A stretch of DNA of 64,000 nucleotides from NCBI GenBank assembly GCA_022059125.1, contig JAEUWY010000006.1:434001-498000 (forward strand), given 5' to 3'. Position numbers and translations under genes: made by a program. Below, one piece after another: positions 55,313 to 64,000 of this stretch; the stretch's first letter is position 1; the number at the start of each line of letters is the position of its first letter. The notes under the pieces are model-generated. The model worked only from the letters and a program-made list of their open reading frames with translations. It did not search any database and was not told the origin of the DNA. The DNA is from Corynespora cassiicola (Eukaryota; Ascomycota; Dothideomycetes; Pleosporales; Corynesporascaceae).

Positions 55313-55386
55313 TGTCGAGAGCAGAAGTGATCAGTGTCTCACCGAGTTAGAAGCTTGACAGATGCTTTTGATGGTCCCAGTGGCCC

Positions 55387-55393
55387 ATATATA
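55387..55393 (-). promoter_or_regulatory. TATA box of the GH16 gene
   Basis: TATATAT read on the minus strand, 75-81 bp before the ATG at 55312. Confidence 0.5.
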
Positions 55394-56463
55394 CCGCCTG
55401 CCCATCCCTTTTATGCTCCCTCGGGCGCACGAACAATTGTTCCGCAAACTTCCTCTCCACATATTGCTCCTTGATGTGCATTTGCATAGCGGGATCAGAT
55501 CACCTCGTTTCGGTTGGTGGGAACGAAACATCCGCTAAACATCGTCCTGCCCATTGTGGTGAGACATTGTTCCGTGTAGACAGGATCTGGGGAACCCCGT
55601 CGTTGATCGTCGGTGCCGACCAATCGGCTACCAACGCTTTTAGTCAAGCATGGCCGGTCTTAATTTATGGCAAACCATGCATAGGGGCGCATCCTTGATC
55701 TCGCCGGGCCCCGCGTAGATTTTGCTGTCCGGGATGGCGTGGAGGGCCCGGCATTTCTGGGTCGGTTGTTTTGTATCGGTGGGTCTGACAGGTGTACAGC
55801 GGCCGTCGGTGCTTTCACAAGATCGCGTGCATAACCTGTCCACCCACGTTGCGGGCGGACTGTGGACAGAAATAGGAACATGGAAACATCAAGCAACAGA
55901 GTTTATGGCTTGGTTCTATTTCCGGCTTCCGGTAGGATCCTGGGGCTGTGATCGCCTCCCAAAATGGGTTTGGTGCTACCAAATCGAGGTATTTGACATC
56001 CTGAAAGACTCTTGTATCAACCTCTCTTTTTGCAGATCACCGAAGTAAGCATTTAGTTTCTCCATTTGGTCTCACTCACGGTCTGATATGTTGTGGTCAA
56101 TATCATGAACAGCTTTTGCCGTCCCAACTCGATGACAAAGTAACCGAAGCCGTCGGTCCACATCACATTGACTGCGCAAAAGCTAAGAAAAGAACTTACA
56201 TACATCTCATAGACGTCTGTTTTGCAAATATCATTTGTTTTGATCAATTTTCTTTGCATAATAGTAAAAATCTTCATAATACCAGCATGCCGCGGCCAAC
56301 TGGCGTGCGATTTCTCGTTCCAACCAGCTAAAAAAGATTCCCCAGAAACATATTCACATTTTAGATCAATGCGACTCTCAAGATAGTTGATATGTCGGGA
56401 AGAGAAAACATTGCACGAGCACGGGAAAGCCGAGAAGCAGATAACGCAAGCGTTCTAAGAGTA
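55394..56463. other. GH16 promoter and left flank of the transposon
   Basis: About 1.1 kb with no supported gene. Short frames on both strands (for example 55722-56048) have no motifs. It ends at the TA dinucleotide that borders the transposon. Confidence 0.55.
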
Positions 56464-56512
56464 ACGTAACCCACAAGCGAGTCGCGCACACAAGCGAGTC
56501 GCGCATCTCTAA
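56464..56512 (+). repeat. Left terminal inverted repeat with two tandem 17-mers
   Basis: Perfect inverted match to 58636-58684. Inside are two identical tandem copies of CACAAGCGAGTCGCGCA (56472-56488 and 56489-56505), likely transposase binding sites. It is GC-rich, unlike the interior. Confidence 0.95.
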
Positions 56513-58635
56513 ATGCCTCAGCATACACACAACTTATACTTATAATACCACAACCAAAAAATCCTCAATTAGCCTATAAAGAGGCCTTAGTAATTCTTAC
56601 TCTCTTAGCTATTAAAAATTATTTAATCTAAAGCGTATAACGCGCTGCTACTATTTATAATATTTTAAAAACTATAGTCTGTAATTAACGCGCTAAATAA
56701 CTTATAAAATATAATTACTAGCCTAATTTAAAATAGCTAACTAAGCTTAAAAAAAAAGTTATTATTATTTATATTTTTAAGCTAGATTTGCGAGAATTTG
56801 TACTTACACTAAATACTATATATAATATAGCTAATTAATTACTTACTGCGCAAGAAGCGGGCTATATTAATATTAATTAATTTAGTAACTTTATTAAGCG
56901 TTAGCTAAATTTTTAAATTTAATTAACCTGCTAGTAGAATTACTAGCGTGTTCTTTATAAAAATTCTAAAATTATTAGCTTTTAGTTTAAGTTACTGTAT
57001 TATATAAAAAAAAAATATAATATTATTAATAAAAATATGTATAACTTTAACAAAACAGGCTTTATAATAAAAATAATTTTAGCTTAATTAGTAGTTATAG
57101 TTTTAAAAAAACAAAATTAATTTAAAAATACTTAACTAAATAATTATAAGTAAATTATAATAATTTAGAAAATTAACGCGTGCAGTTAAATAATTTTTTT
57201 TTTATTATCTTTGCGGGTAAGTACTATCTTTCTATATAATATAAAAGTAATAATATTTTATTTAGCTAGTATATATTACTTAGCAAAACAGACTAAATAA
57301 TAAATTAGCTAAAAATATATTAGCTAAAATATTTTAATATTTATACGCAGAGCTGTATAGTAGAAACTGTAAGAACACAAAGCGACTTATCTCTAATACG
57401 GCTTAAGTACTACTTAGAATAAGAATTTACAGAACTAGAGAATAATTATAAGTTAGAACCTATAGGTTTTATACGAAAAAACATTTCTAGACTACAGAAC
57501 TATCTAAAATTATTATAATCTTTTATAGTTTCTCTCTAGCATCTATTCTAAGTTTAATCTAGTTTAGTTTTATTTTTTAGTTATTATAAGAGAGTATAAA
57601 AAAATAAAAGATTAAAGCTAAATTAGAGCTATATCAGAAGTCGGAAGCTAAAAATTAGATATAAAGTTCTAAATTACGTGCGCAATGCTTAAAAGTAAAT
57701 ATATTTAAACTTTGTACGAACGAGGTTCGTCACAGAAATATACTAACTACTTATTATTAACAGCTATAAAAGCTATAATTTTTTAGCTTTTTAGAACTTT
57801 TATAAAATAAGTAAAATTATTACTTTTTATATATTTTTATATTTATTATATTTTTTTTAGTTTTTTAATATAAAATACTTTTCGTTTTTAAAGCGGGCGT
57901 ATAGTAATAAAATTTTTAGCTTAGCACGTAATTATATTAACTATATTAATAAAACTACTTTTCTACTAGCTTTTAGAAAAGTTTTTAAATAATTTTTTAT
58001 AAAAGCTAATATACGCATAAGCTTCTAAAAAGTAAAAATAATTCTATATAATTTAAAAATAGTACTATTAAAGTTTAATATAAAACTACGTATATTTACG
58101 CTAGTTTTTTTTAAAACTACTTAATAAAAAGTTAGAATACTAAGTAACGCGTACGAGCTAGAGATTTAATTAATATTAATCTATAATAAAGTAAAAAAGT
58201 ATAAAAATTTATTATTTACTTCTATTATTACAGCTATTAATTAGCTTAAAAAAAAGCTGTAGTAATATTTTATACAGCTGTATTACTTAAAAGCTAAAAT
58301 AAAAACTTTAAAAAAGCTAATAAGGCCGCTATACAGCGTATAAAATAAAAAAAAAAGCAGATTTAGTGTAAAAAATTTTTAATAAAAACTAAAAAAACTA
58401 AAATTATCGCTTAAAAGAACGTTAAAAAGTAATTAAATAAAAAAAAATGTAAAAAAGTAGTTTATTTTAGTAGCAGCCGGTAGTTAAAAGCACGCTACAC
58501 ACACTGCAGAAAATAAAAATATAATTCTTATACGTATAAAATAACAGTATAACTACTATAGTTACTTTTTATATTAAGTTATTATAATATTCTTTTAAGG
58601 TGGTTAAGTATGTAGTTGCGCGCGTGCTGAAGTAC

Positions 58636-58684
58636 TTAGAGATGCGCGACTCGCTTGTGTGCGCGACTCGCTTGTGGGTTACGT
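58636..58684 (-). repeat. Right terminal inverted repeat with two tandem 17-mers
   Basis: Reverse complement of the left end. The 17-mer copies lie at 58643-58659 and 58660-58676. The adjoining inner stretch keeps CpG-rich DNA (CGCGCG near 58619) where the left side has TpA/CpA, which is consistent with transition mutation of the left copy. Confidence 0.95.
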
Positions 58685-58686
58685 TA

Positions 58687-59045
58687 CCAGGCAACGTGAA
58701 ATGGTCAATGTAAGAGTGGAAAAGTTTCTAGCAACACGGGCAACATTCATCGGCTTCTTAACAGAATATCCGATGATAATATCGGGCTGGAATCAACCGC
58801 TTTTGGGGTTATCGGCTGCCAAGGTCCATGGTGGATCAAACGACAGACTAGCGGATTCAATGTGGGGTGCATGCTTCCTATAGCAAGGCTGGTTTTCCTA
58901 TCTCCGGTGTCCAAGATTGTTATCAATGTAGAACAAATGCAATCGCGGCAACTTCATGACTAAAGTTCTAGGAGCTTAGTTGTGTACGTGGGGGATAAGA
59001 TGTTTTTTTCTTTGCGCTGTGTGGATTATTCCTTCATCAGCGACC
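58687..59045. other. Right flank of the transposon and amidase promoter
   Basis: About 360 bp of normal base composition. No TATA box or gene is evident. Confidence 0.5.
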
Positions 59046-61104
59046 ATGAAGATTATCTATCCATCGTCCTTGTTTTGGTTATATTGGCATTTTGCTAATG
59101 CAATTATTACCCCAGATACCCATTCGCTGATATGGAATTTCGAGGGGCAAAATTTCTGGACTCAATTGGGTTCCGGCAAGGAGGTCCAGGCTTTGAAGGT
59201 TCATCCTAGTCTTAACGAAAATAGCAGACATCGTGAATTCACCAAACATGTGCCTTGCACAGTAATGAACATTGACAAAGCTTTTTCTGTCGATGCAATT
59301 TATAAGAAGCTTGAGTACTATACGGCAATGAATGATGATGTCTGGTCGGCAGTACAAGTAAGCGATCCCTTACAATTCGCCTACAATCCTAATAAAACAC
59401 TAGTTTATGGAGTGCCTATTCCTCCAAAGCCCTACAAATACACTTATTGCTCCCGAAATGAGCTCCATTATGGAATTCATCAGCACTGCAAATGTTTCAT
59501 ATGTTCTCCTCCCATATGCCTTCGACTCTACTGGGCTGAGCGAAGATGTCGAGTTTTATCAGGTTCCTTCAGAATGTGGTCTTAAAGATGGACCATATGT
59601 CTTGAATTTGCCCAAATTTGGAGACAAAGCCAGTCTCAGTCCGGCCTATGGATTGCATGAGGACAATTACGAAGCTTTTATGTCAGGATCCATGCCAAAA
59701 GACGGTCTCACCGGAGAACACATTACGATACAGGTATCAGTCCCTGGATCACGGATGCCGGCGATCATAGTACCTTCCAGAATACCATCGTTGATGGAAG
59801 AGGTAGGCCCCCTTGCGGGCTTACGCTTCGCAGTCAAGGACATTTTCCATGTGCACGGCCTAAAGACTTCTGGTGGGTCGAGAGCATACCATCAAGTCTA
59901 CGGCCCGCAAAATTACACCACACAGACAGTATCGAAGAGCATTTCTGGTGGGGCAGATCTTATTGGGAAAACTCGAACCATCGCATTCGCATTGGGAGCT
60001 CCAAATAACGGCAAAGAGATTGACTTTCTGGATCCTTGGAATCCGCGAGGTGATGGTTATCAGACCACAGGAGGTAGTTCGAGCGGAAGTGGATCGGCTG
60101 CCACTGCATACGATTGGGTCGACTTTACCATTGGCTCTGACACTGGAGGAAGTGTTCGATTTCCCGCTCGCTTTGGCGGTCTGTATGGCTACAAGCCAAC
60201 GCATGGGATTTTCAACTTGACTGGAATTTTGGTGGCTATTGCTGAGCAGGATACGCCTGGATTCCTTACCCGGTCCCCGTCAATATTTACCAAGCTTGGC
60301 AGATGGTGGGCCAAGGACACGCCTCTTGAAGAGGCAGCGGCTGCGCCATTGCCGAATAATCTTCTGTTCTATGCAGACGAACCAAAATTGACCCAGCCCG
60401 AAGCTGAAGCTATGAAGCAAGACTTTTTTGCAAATGTATCAGCTGCTCTCAACATGTCCACCAGCGCTATCAACGTTACCGAGACCTGGATGAACAACGG
60501 TCCCTCGAATGGCGAACCGATAGCAAGCTACATGTCGTACGTTTACTCTGATCAGAATTCGATCCAGTTCTACGAGAAGATCGGAAAAGAGCTGGCGGAT
60601 CTTTATGCTGCGCAAAACAATGGGTCGCATTTCCCCTCAGATCCTCCCGTAAATGCATCCTGGTACGATGCGCAAAACGAGACCACGATCGCGCGGCACC
60701 CGCAGTCTGTCAAGAAGCGGGAAATGTTCGGCCAGTGGTGGAATAAGAATGTGATGAAAGCTTCGAATACGACCTGCAGCGAAAGCTTATTCGCGCATAG
60801 CTACCACATCGCGCCAGCCACGGAGAAGATTACTTGGACCCCTGTCGGTGTTGTAACCCGCTATTACAATGGGGTCTACACGAATTTTGCTGGAATCCCA
60901 GAGATTGTCGTTCCCATCGGCCAGACTAAGTATTGGAGCCCGTATACATTAAGATATGAGTGGCAGCCTGTTACTGTAGCATTCGCTGCGGCGAAAGGTT
61001 GCGATTTGAAGCTGTTCGAGCTGGTCGAGAGATTGGAAGCGCTGGGTTTACTGAAAGAGACGCTACCGGGGAAGGTTGCCTATTATACGGACGAAGTCTG
61101 GTGA
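59046..61104 (+). CDS. Amidase signature family protein, probably secreted
   Basis: Two exons (59046-59357, 59404-61104) give 670 residues. The 46-nt intron (GTAAGC to CACTAG) joins VWSAVQ to FMECLF in phase. The start MKIIYPSSLFWLYWHFANA looks like a signal peptide, and many N-glycosylation sequons follow. Residues about 20-215 form an N-terminal domain seen in fungal amidases of this group. The catalytic triad is Lys249 in FAVKDIF, the cis-serine in TGGSSSGSGS (about 326-335) and nucleophile Ser354 in GSDTGGSVRFPA. The later part (about 420-670) closes the fold. It should hydrolyse an amide or aryl-acyl bond; the substrate is unknown. An esterase and a transporter follow on the same strand. 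Confidence 0.9.
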
Positions 61105-61455
61105 TATATTCAATATCGATGGATACATAATGTGCAGGATCCATTTTGCGGAAATATGAATATGGCTTGTTTGCTTGTCTATGTGCCCAATGAGAGTGAC
61201 TTCGCCTATGCTCAAATAGGAAGGTTGTCATCATTGATTTCGCACCATCCTTCTATTGGGTAGGGTTGGAGGAGTCTATACGCGTTGTTTCTCCGTCAAG
61301 AAGCATTGGTTGTTGCCTGGAATGATCAGCATTGGAGTAAAGCGGGTTGTTGGGTGCGTTCATATGAATGAGTACATTTCCTACAAAATCGATCCCCCTC
61401 ACTTACATTCCTCTTCAACCAGCTAAGCTTCGCCACGCACATTAAACGATTCACC
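61105..61455. other. Short intergenic, amidase to esterase
   Basis: About 350 bp without genes. It serves as 3' flank of the amidase and promoter of the esterase. Confidence 0.5.
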
Positions 61456-62619
61456 ATGAAAATTAGCTTAGGTGCTTTTAGAATATCATTTTTCATTGGT
61501 GTGTGCTCTTGCTTATTACTACCGCCACCAACTGGAACGTACCATGTGGGATCAAAAGCGCATGTTCTGAATAAGACAACAATCAACGACCCTGTGGATC
61601 CCAGTGGTACTGGTACTTCGATCTTGATCAACTTCTATTATCCAACCCTAAGAAAATCTGCCGAGAGAGAATACATATGGAAAGGCCTCTCAAGCCTCTA
61701 TGAAGAATACTACAACCTACCGAAGGACTCGTTTGGGAGGATTAAGGCTCGCATAGGTCACAATGCACCACCTCTCAGCCCAACCACATGCGAAAATTTG
61801 AACTTACCGACTTTAATATGGGGCCCTCCTTTTGCTGGCCCACCCTCTCAATTGTTCCTAGGCTTATTTTCAGAGCTCGTATCGCGCGGCTACACGATAG
61901 TAACCGTAGATCATCCCTATGAGCAGCCATTTCTCCAGTACCCAAATGGAACAGGCATACAAGGCTTAGCCATGGACTTTTATCCGGAAAATCCTGAAGT
62001 GTTTCTCAATCAAGTCGTGAACTACCGTCTTGATGATAACGCTGTACTTTTGCGAAGCCTCCCGGAACTATCAGAGAAGACGGGAATCCCACTGAACCTC
62101 ACCCATTTTGCAATCTTCGGACACTCTCTAGGTGGAGCAGTAGCACCACTTCAGATTTTGTATGAAAAGGCGCTGAGGAATACATCAAGAGAAACGAGTC
62201 ATTTTATAGGTGCGATCAACCTTGATGGTGGAATGTTTGGTGCAGCGATCAGCAACAACTCATTCTCCGATACCGGTGTTCCCAATCTATTGATGGCATC
62301 TCAAGGTCATCAACATGATATGGATCCAACTTGGCCTACTTTTGAGGCATGGCAGTCTGCATGGACTACAGATTTGCGAGTTCTGGGCAATTCAAATCAT
62401 ACAGATTACTCCGATCTGATAGTATTGAAACAGGCTAATGGAGTTGCTGGGGGTCGCAATACTATTCAAGCAAACAGAATGATAGATCTGGTAAGAATCT
62501 TTGTCAGAACATTTTTTGATATGGTGGGTGGAAGAATTGAAGGGGAGGGCATCTTGAGTGGGAGCAAACAAGCAAGAATCGACTGGCCGGAAGTTGTGTG
62601 GCAATTTCAACGTGATTGA
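61456..62619 (+). CDS. PAF acetylhydrolase-like secreted alpha/beta hydrolase
   Basis: Intronless, 387 residues. The hydrophobic start MKISLGAFRISFFIGVCSCLLL resembles a signal peptide, and several N-glycosylation sites follow. The stretch ILINFYYPT and the nucleophile elbow GHSLGG (Ser224) match the PAF-acetylhydrolase isoform II-like family. The acid is likely in NLDGGMFG (about 256), and a catalytic histidine candidate is in NSNHTDYSD (about 332). Such enzymes release short acyl groups from phospholipids or other esters. Fungal members are mostly uncharacterised. Confidence 0.85.
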   Translation: MKISLGAFRISFFIGVCSCLLLPPPTGTYHVGSKAHVLNKTTINDPVDPSGTGTSILINFYYPTLRKSAEREYIWKGLSSLYEEYYNLPKDSFGRIKARIGHNAPPLSPTTCENLNLPTLIWGPPFAGPPSQLFLGLFSELVSRGYTIVTVDHPYEQPFLQYPNGTGIQGLAMDFYPENPEVFLNQVVNYRLDDNAVLLRSLPELSEKTGIPLNLTHFAIFGHSLGGAVAPLQILYEKALRNTSRETSHFIGAINLDGGMFGAAISNNSFSDTGVPNLLMASQGHQHDMDPTWPTFEAWQSAWTTDLRVLGNSNHTDYSDLIVLKQANGVAGGRNTIQANRMIDLVRIFVRTFFDMVGGRIEGEGILSGSKQARIDWPEVVWQFQRD

Positions 62620-63501
62620 GGTGGATAAAAACAGAGACTGTTATCCATATGTTGTATAGCAGCCGAATGTAGGTCAAGACTTTTAGGACGAAGGTAAATT
62701 CGAGATTGTCAATTTGAAAGCTTGTGACGGCATTGACAGGTGTTTGTCCTAGATTGTATCAATGTCCTATTGGATCGTTCCAAAAACCTGTTAAAATCAA
62801 TCCTAACTTCAAATTTCCACAGATTCTTTATTTTACTGGGTTCTAAACTTGTTCTGTCAAAGCTCTCGCTTGAAGTGATCTCGATGGTGTAGTTGCCATC
62901 CCACCCTCTGGTACGAATGAGGCGACAAGAAGGGTTATTTGACAACAATCTGTTTTATAAGAATGTCATACCTTAATAGGATTGAATGAAATATATAGTG
63001 CTTAGATTTACATAGAAGATGTTAGAAAAAGGGATATTGTCCCGCCATCTTTAGTAGAACAGTTAAACTGATAAGCGCAATGATGTTGTCATAGTTATAT
63101 CAAGAAGGATTGTTCTATGATAAAGGGAAACATTAAAATCAAGATAGAGCGGAAGGATCTTGGCTACATTCCTTGACTGTGATAAGCTATCTTGTCCCCC
63201 GCATCGGCATATCTTAGCCGGAGCCCGCCCCGCATCACTTCCATATTCGCAACGGCTGACGCCGCGGAGCAGAAAACAAATCAATCGATTGGAGTAGAAA
63301 TTAATTTCACCTTCTATATGAGGGAAAGCCTTGCAAATCCACGGTATCTGAGCGATCGCAGGGTTTGGAATGGGGAGGGAACGGTGTCAAGCCTCGGAAA
63401 ACAGCGCATTGTCGAGTATATAGTCATTAATATAGAACTATAGCACAATTTCAATCCCGTCAAACTTACCTCCAAATCTTAATTTTCTTAACAAAAACAA
63501 G
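62620..63501. other. Intergenic, AT-rich, no gene seen
   Basis: About 880 bp upstream of the symporter gene. Short frames have no motif, and no repeat is recognised. Confidence 0.5.
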
Positions 63502-64000
63502 ATGGCAGGAGATGATATCGACACTTATGGCGTCACCGATGATTCAGCGTTGGAAAAGTCCCAGTACAAGGATGCTGATCAAGCCTTACAATTCTTGCGA
63601 CAAAATGAAATAGGAGAGGAAGCATCAATAGTGAACGAGAACGAATTGGTAAAGAAGGTTGACTGGATGATTGTCCCCATCATGTTTGCCTGTTATTTTC
63701 TTCAATACCTCGACAAATCTTTGCGTATGTTGGCATTCCCTCCATCCAGCTAATGATTCTGACGCAAATTATAGTTAATTATGCCGCGGTTATGGGAATT
63801 TTCGAAGATGCAAACCTGACAACTCAGCAATACGGGACTCTGTCATGGCTTTTCTACCTAGCCTTCATGATCTGCGAAATGCCTCATGCATTTCTCATGC
63901 AACGACTGCCTCTAGCCAAATATCTCGGCACAATGGTATGCCTCTGGGGTACAGTTGTGGCTTGTACGGCTTCTTGCAATTCATATGCCTCGCTTGCAGC
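63502..64000 (+). CDS. Anion:cation symporter MFS (Dal5/allantoate permease-like), 5' part only
   Basis: Exons 63502-63724 and 63775 to beyond the window end; intron 63725-63774 is 50 nt. 149 residues are visible. The ~55-residue cytosolic start leads to VDWMIVPIMFACYFLQYLDKSLLNYAAVMG, the first helix and signature of the fungal ACS (anion:cation symporter) family, then QQYGTLSWLFYLAFMICEMP and the third helix. Family members import allantoate, nicotinate, pantothenate and other carboxylates. It follows an amidase and an esterase on the same strand, so uptake of a hydrolysis product is a reasonable guess. Confidence 0.88.

Larger units (their letters stand above)
56464..58684. mobile_element. 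RIP-mutated TIR DNA transposon (Tc1/mariner-pogo type suspected)
   Basis: A 2221-bp element bounded by perfect 49-bp terminal inverted repeats (56464-56512 and 58636-58684), starting ACGTAACCC. Similarity continues inward for about 30 bp, differing almost only by transitions. A TA flanks each end (56462-56463 and 58685-58686), as expected for a Tc1/mariner target-site duplication. The size fits fungal pogo-like (Fot1-type) elements. The interior is extremely AT-rich, with TA enrichment and dense stops in all frames, so no transposase frame remains. This is the RIP signature. No internal gene can be called. Confidence 0.85.

Noticed and set aside
56513..58635. Transposase gene inside the TIR element
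   Set aside because: Stops occur every few codons in all frames after RIP, so no protein can be supported or classified from it.

Overview
The window is nuclear DNA of a filamentous ascomycete (Pezizomycotina, by overall look most like a dothideomycete). The evidence is short introns (45-190 nt, mostly GT-AG), gene families confined to filamentous ascomycetes (FHS permease, UstYa/DUF3328, class II peroxidase, DUF1774, Hos3) and a repeat-induced point mutation (RIP) footprint in repeated DNA. There are no rRNA genes, CRISPR arrays or bacterial operons, and I found no convincing tRNA. Gene models were spliced by hand, and exon sums give whole codons for every intact model.

Region 1 (1-49 kb) is mostly core genome. 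In order: a protein kinase (154-1748, -); the repair factor Rad4/XPC (2800-6387, -); an unresolved small gene (7005-7596, +); a beta-hydroxyacid dehydrogenase (7755-8788, -); mitochondrial N-acetylglutamate synthase (9285-11522, +); a polytopic GT90 glycosyltransferase (11807-15078, -); an MFS drug transporter (15644-17624, -); an FHS-type sugar permease (18713-20296, -); an F-box-like gene pair in inverted orientation, both copies broken (22199-23568 + and 25630-27042 -), flanking a MYND-finger gene (24333-25534, +); Hos3 deacetylase (27919-31596, +); a DUF1774 membrane protein (33159-34432, +); AP-1-type beta-adaptin (34924-37329, -) head-to-head with EMC4 (37793-38411, +); queuine tRNA-ribosyltransferase (39280-40856, +); a CorA-like protein (41151-43118, +); a UstYa-like oxidase (44015-44838, +) tail-to-tail with a double GFA-domain protein (44909-46045, -); and a metallophosphoesterase-like protein with degraded metal motifs (46850-47731, -).

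Region 2 (50-64 kb) is sparser and accessory in character. It holds a secreted class II peroxidase, an HSL-type alpha/beta hydrolase, a secreted GH16 glucanase, a 2.2-kb RIP-mutated TIR transposon (56464-58684), a signal-peptide-bearing amidase, a secreted PAF-acetylhydrolase-like esterase and the 5' part of an anion:cation symporter cut by the window end. Four of these six enzymes or transporters carry apparent signal peptides. This suggests an extracellular-degradation or niche-adaptation segment beside transposon debris. The amidase, esterase and symporter lie in a row on one strand and may form a small scavenging cluster.

The signals most worth following are: the transposon, whose GC-rich ends with tandem 17-mers escaped the RIP that erased its interior; the F-box-like pseudogene that keeps one frame full length but has about nine stop codons; the orphan UstYa-type oxidase; the pseudo-metallophosphoesterase; a GC-AG intron; and a 10-nt microexon in the tRNA-guanine transglycosylase.
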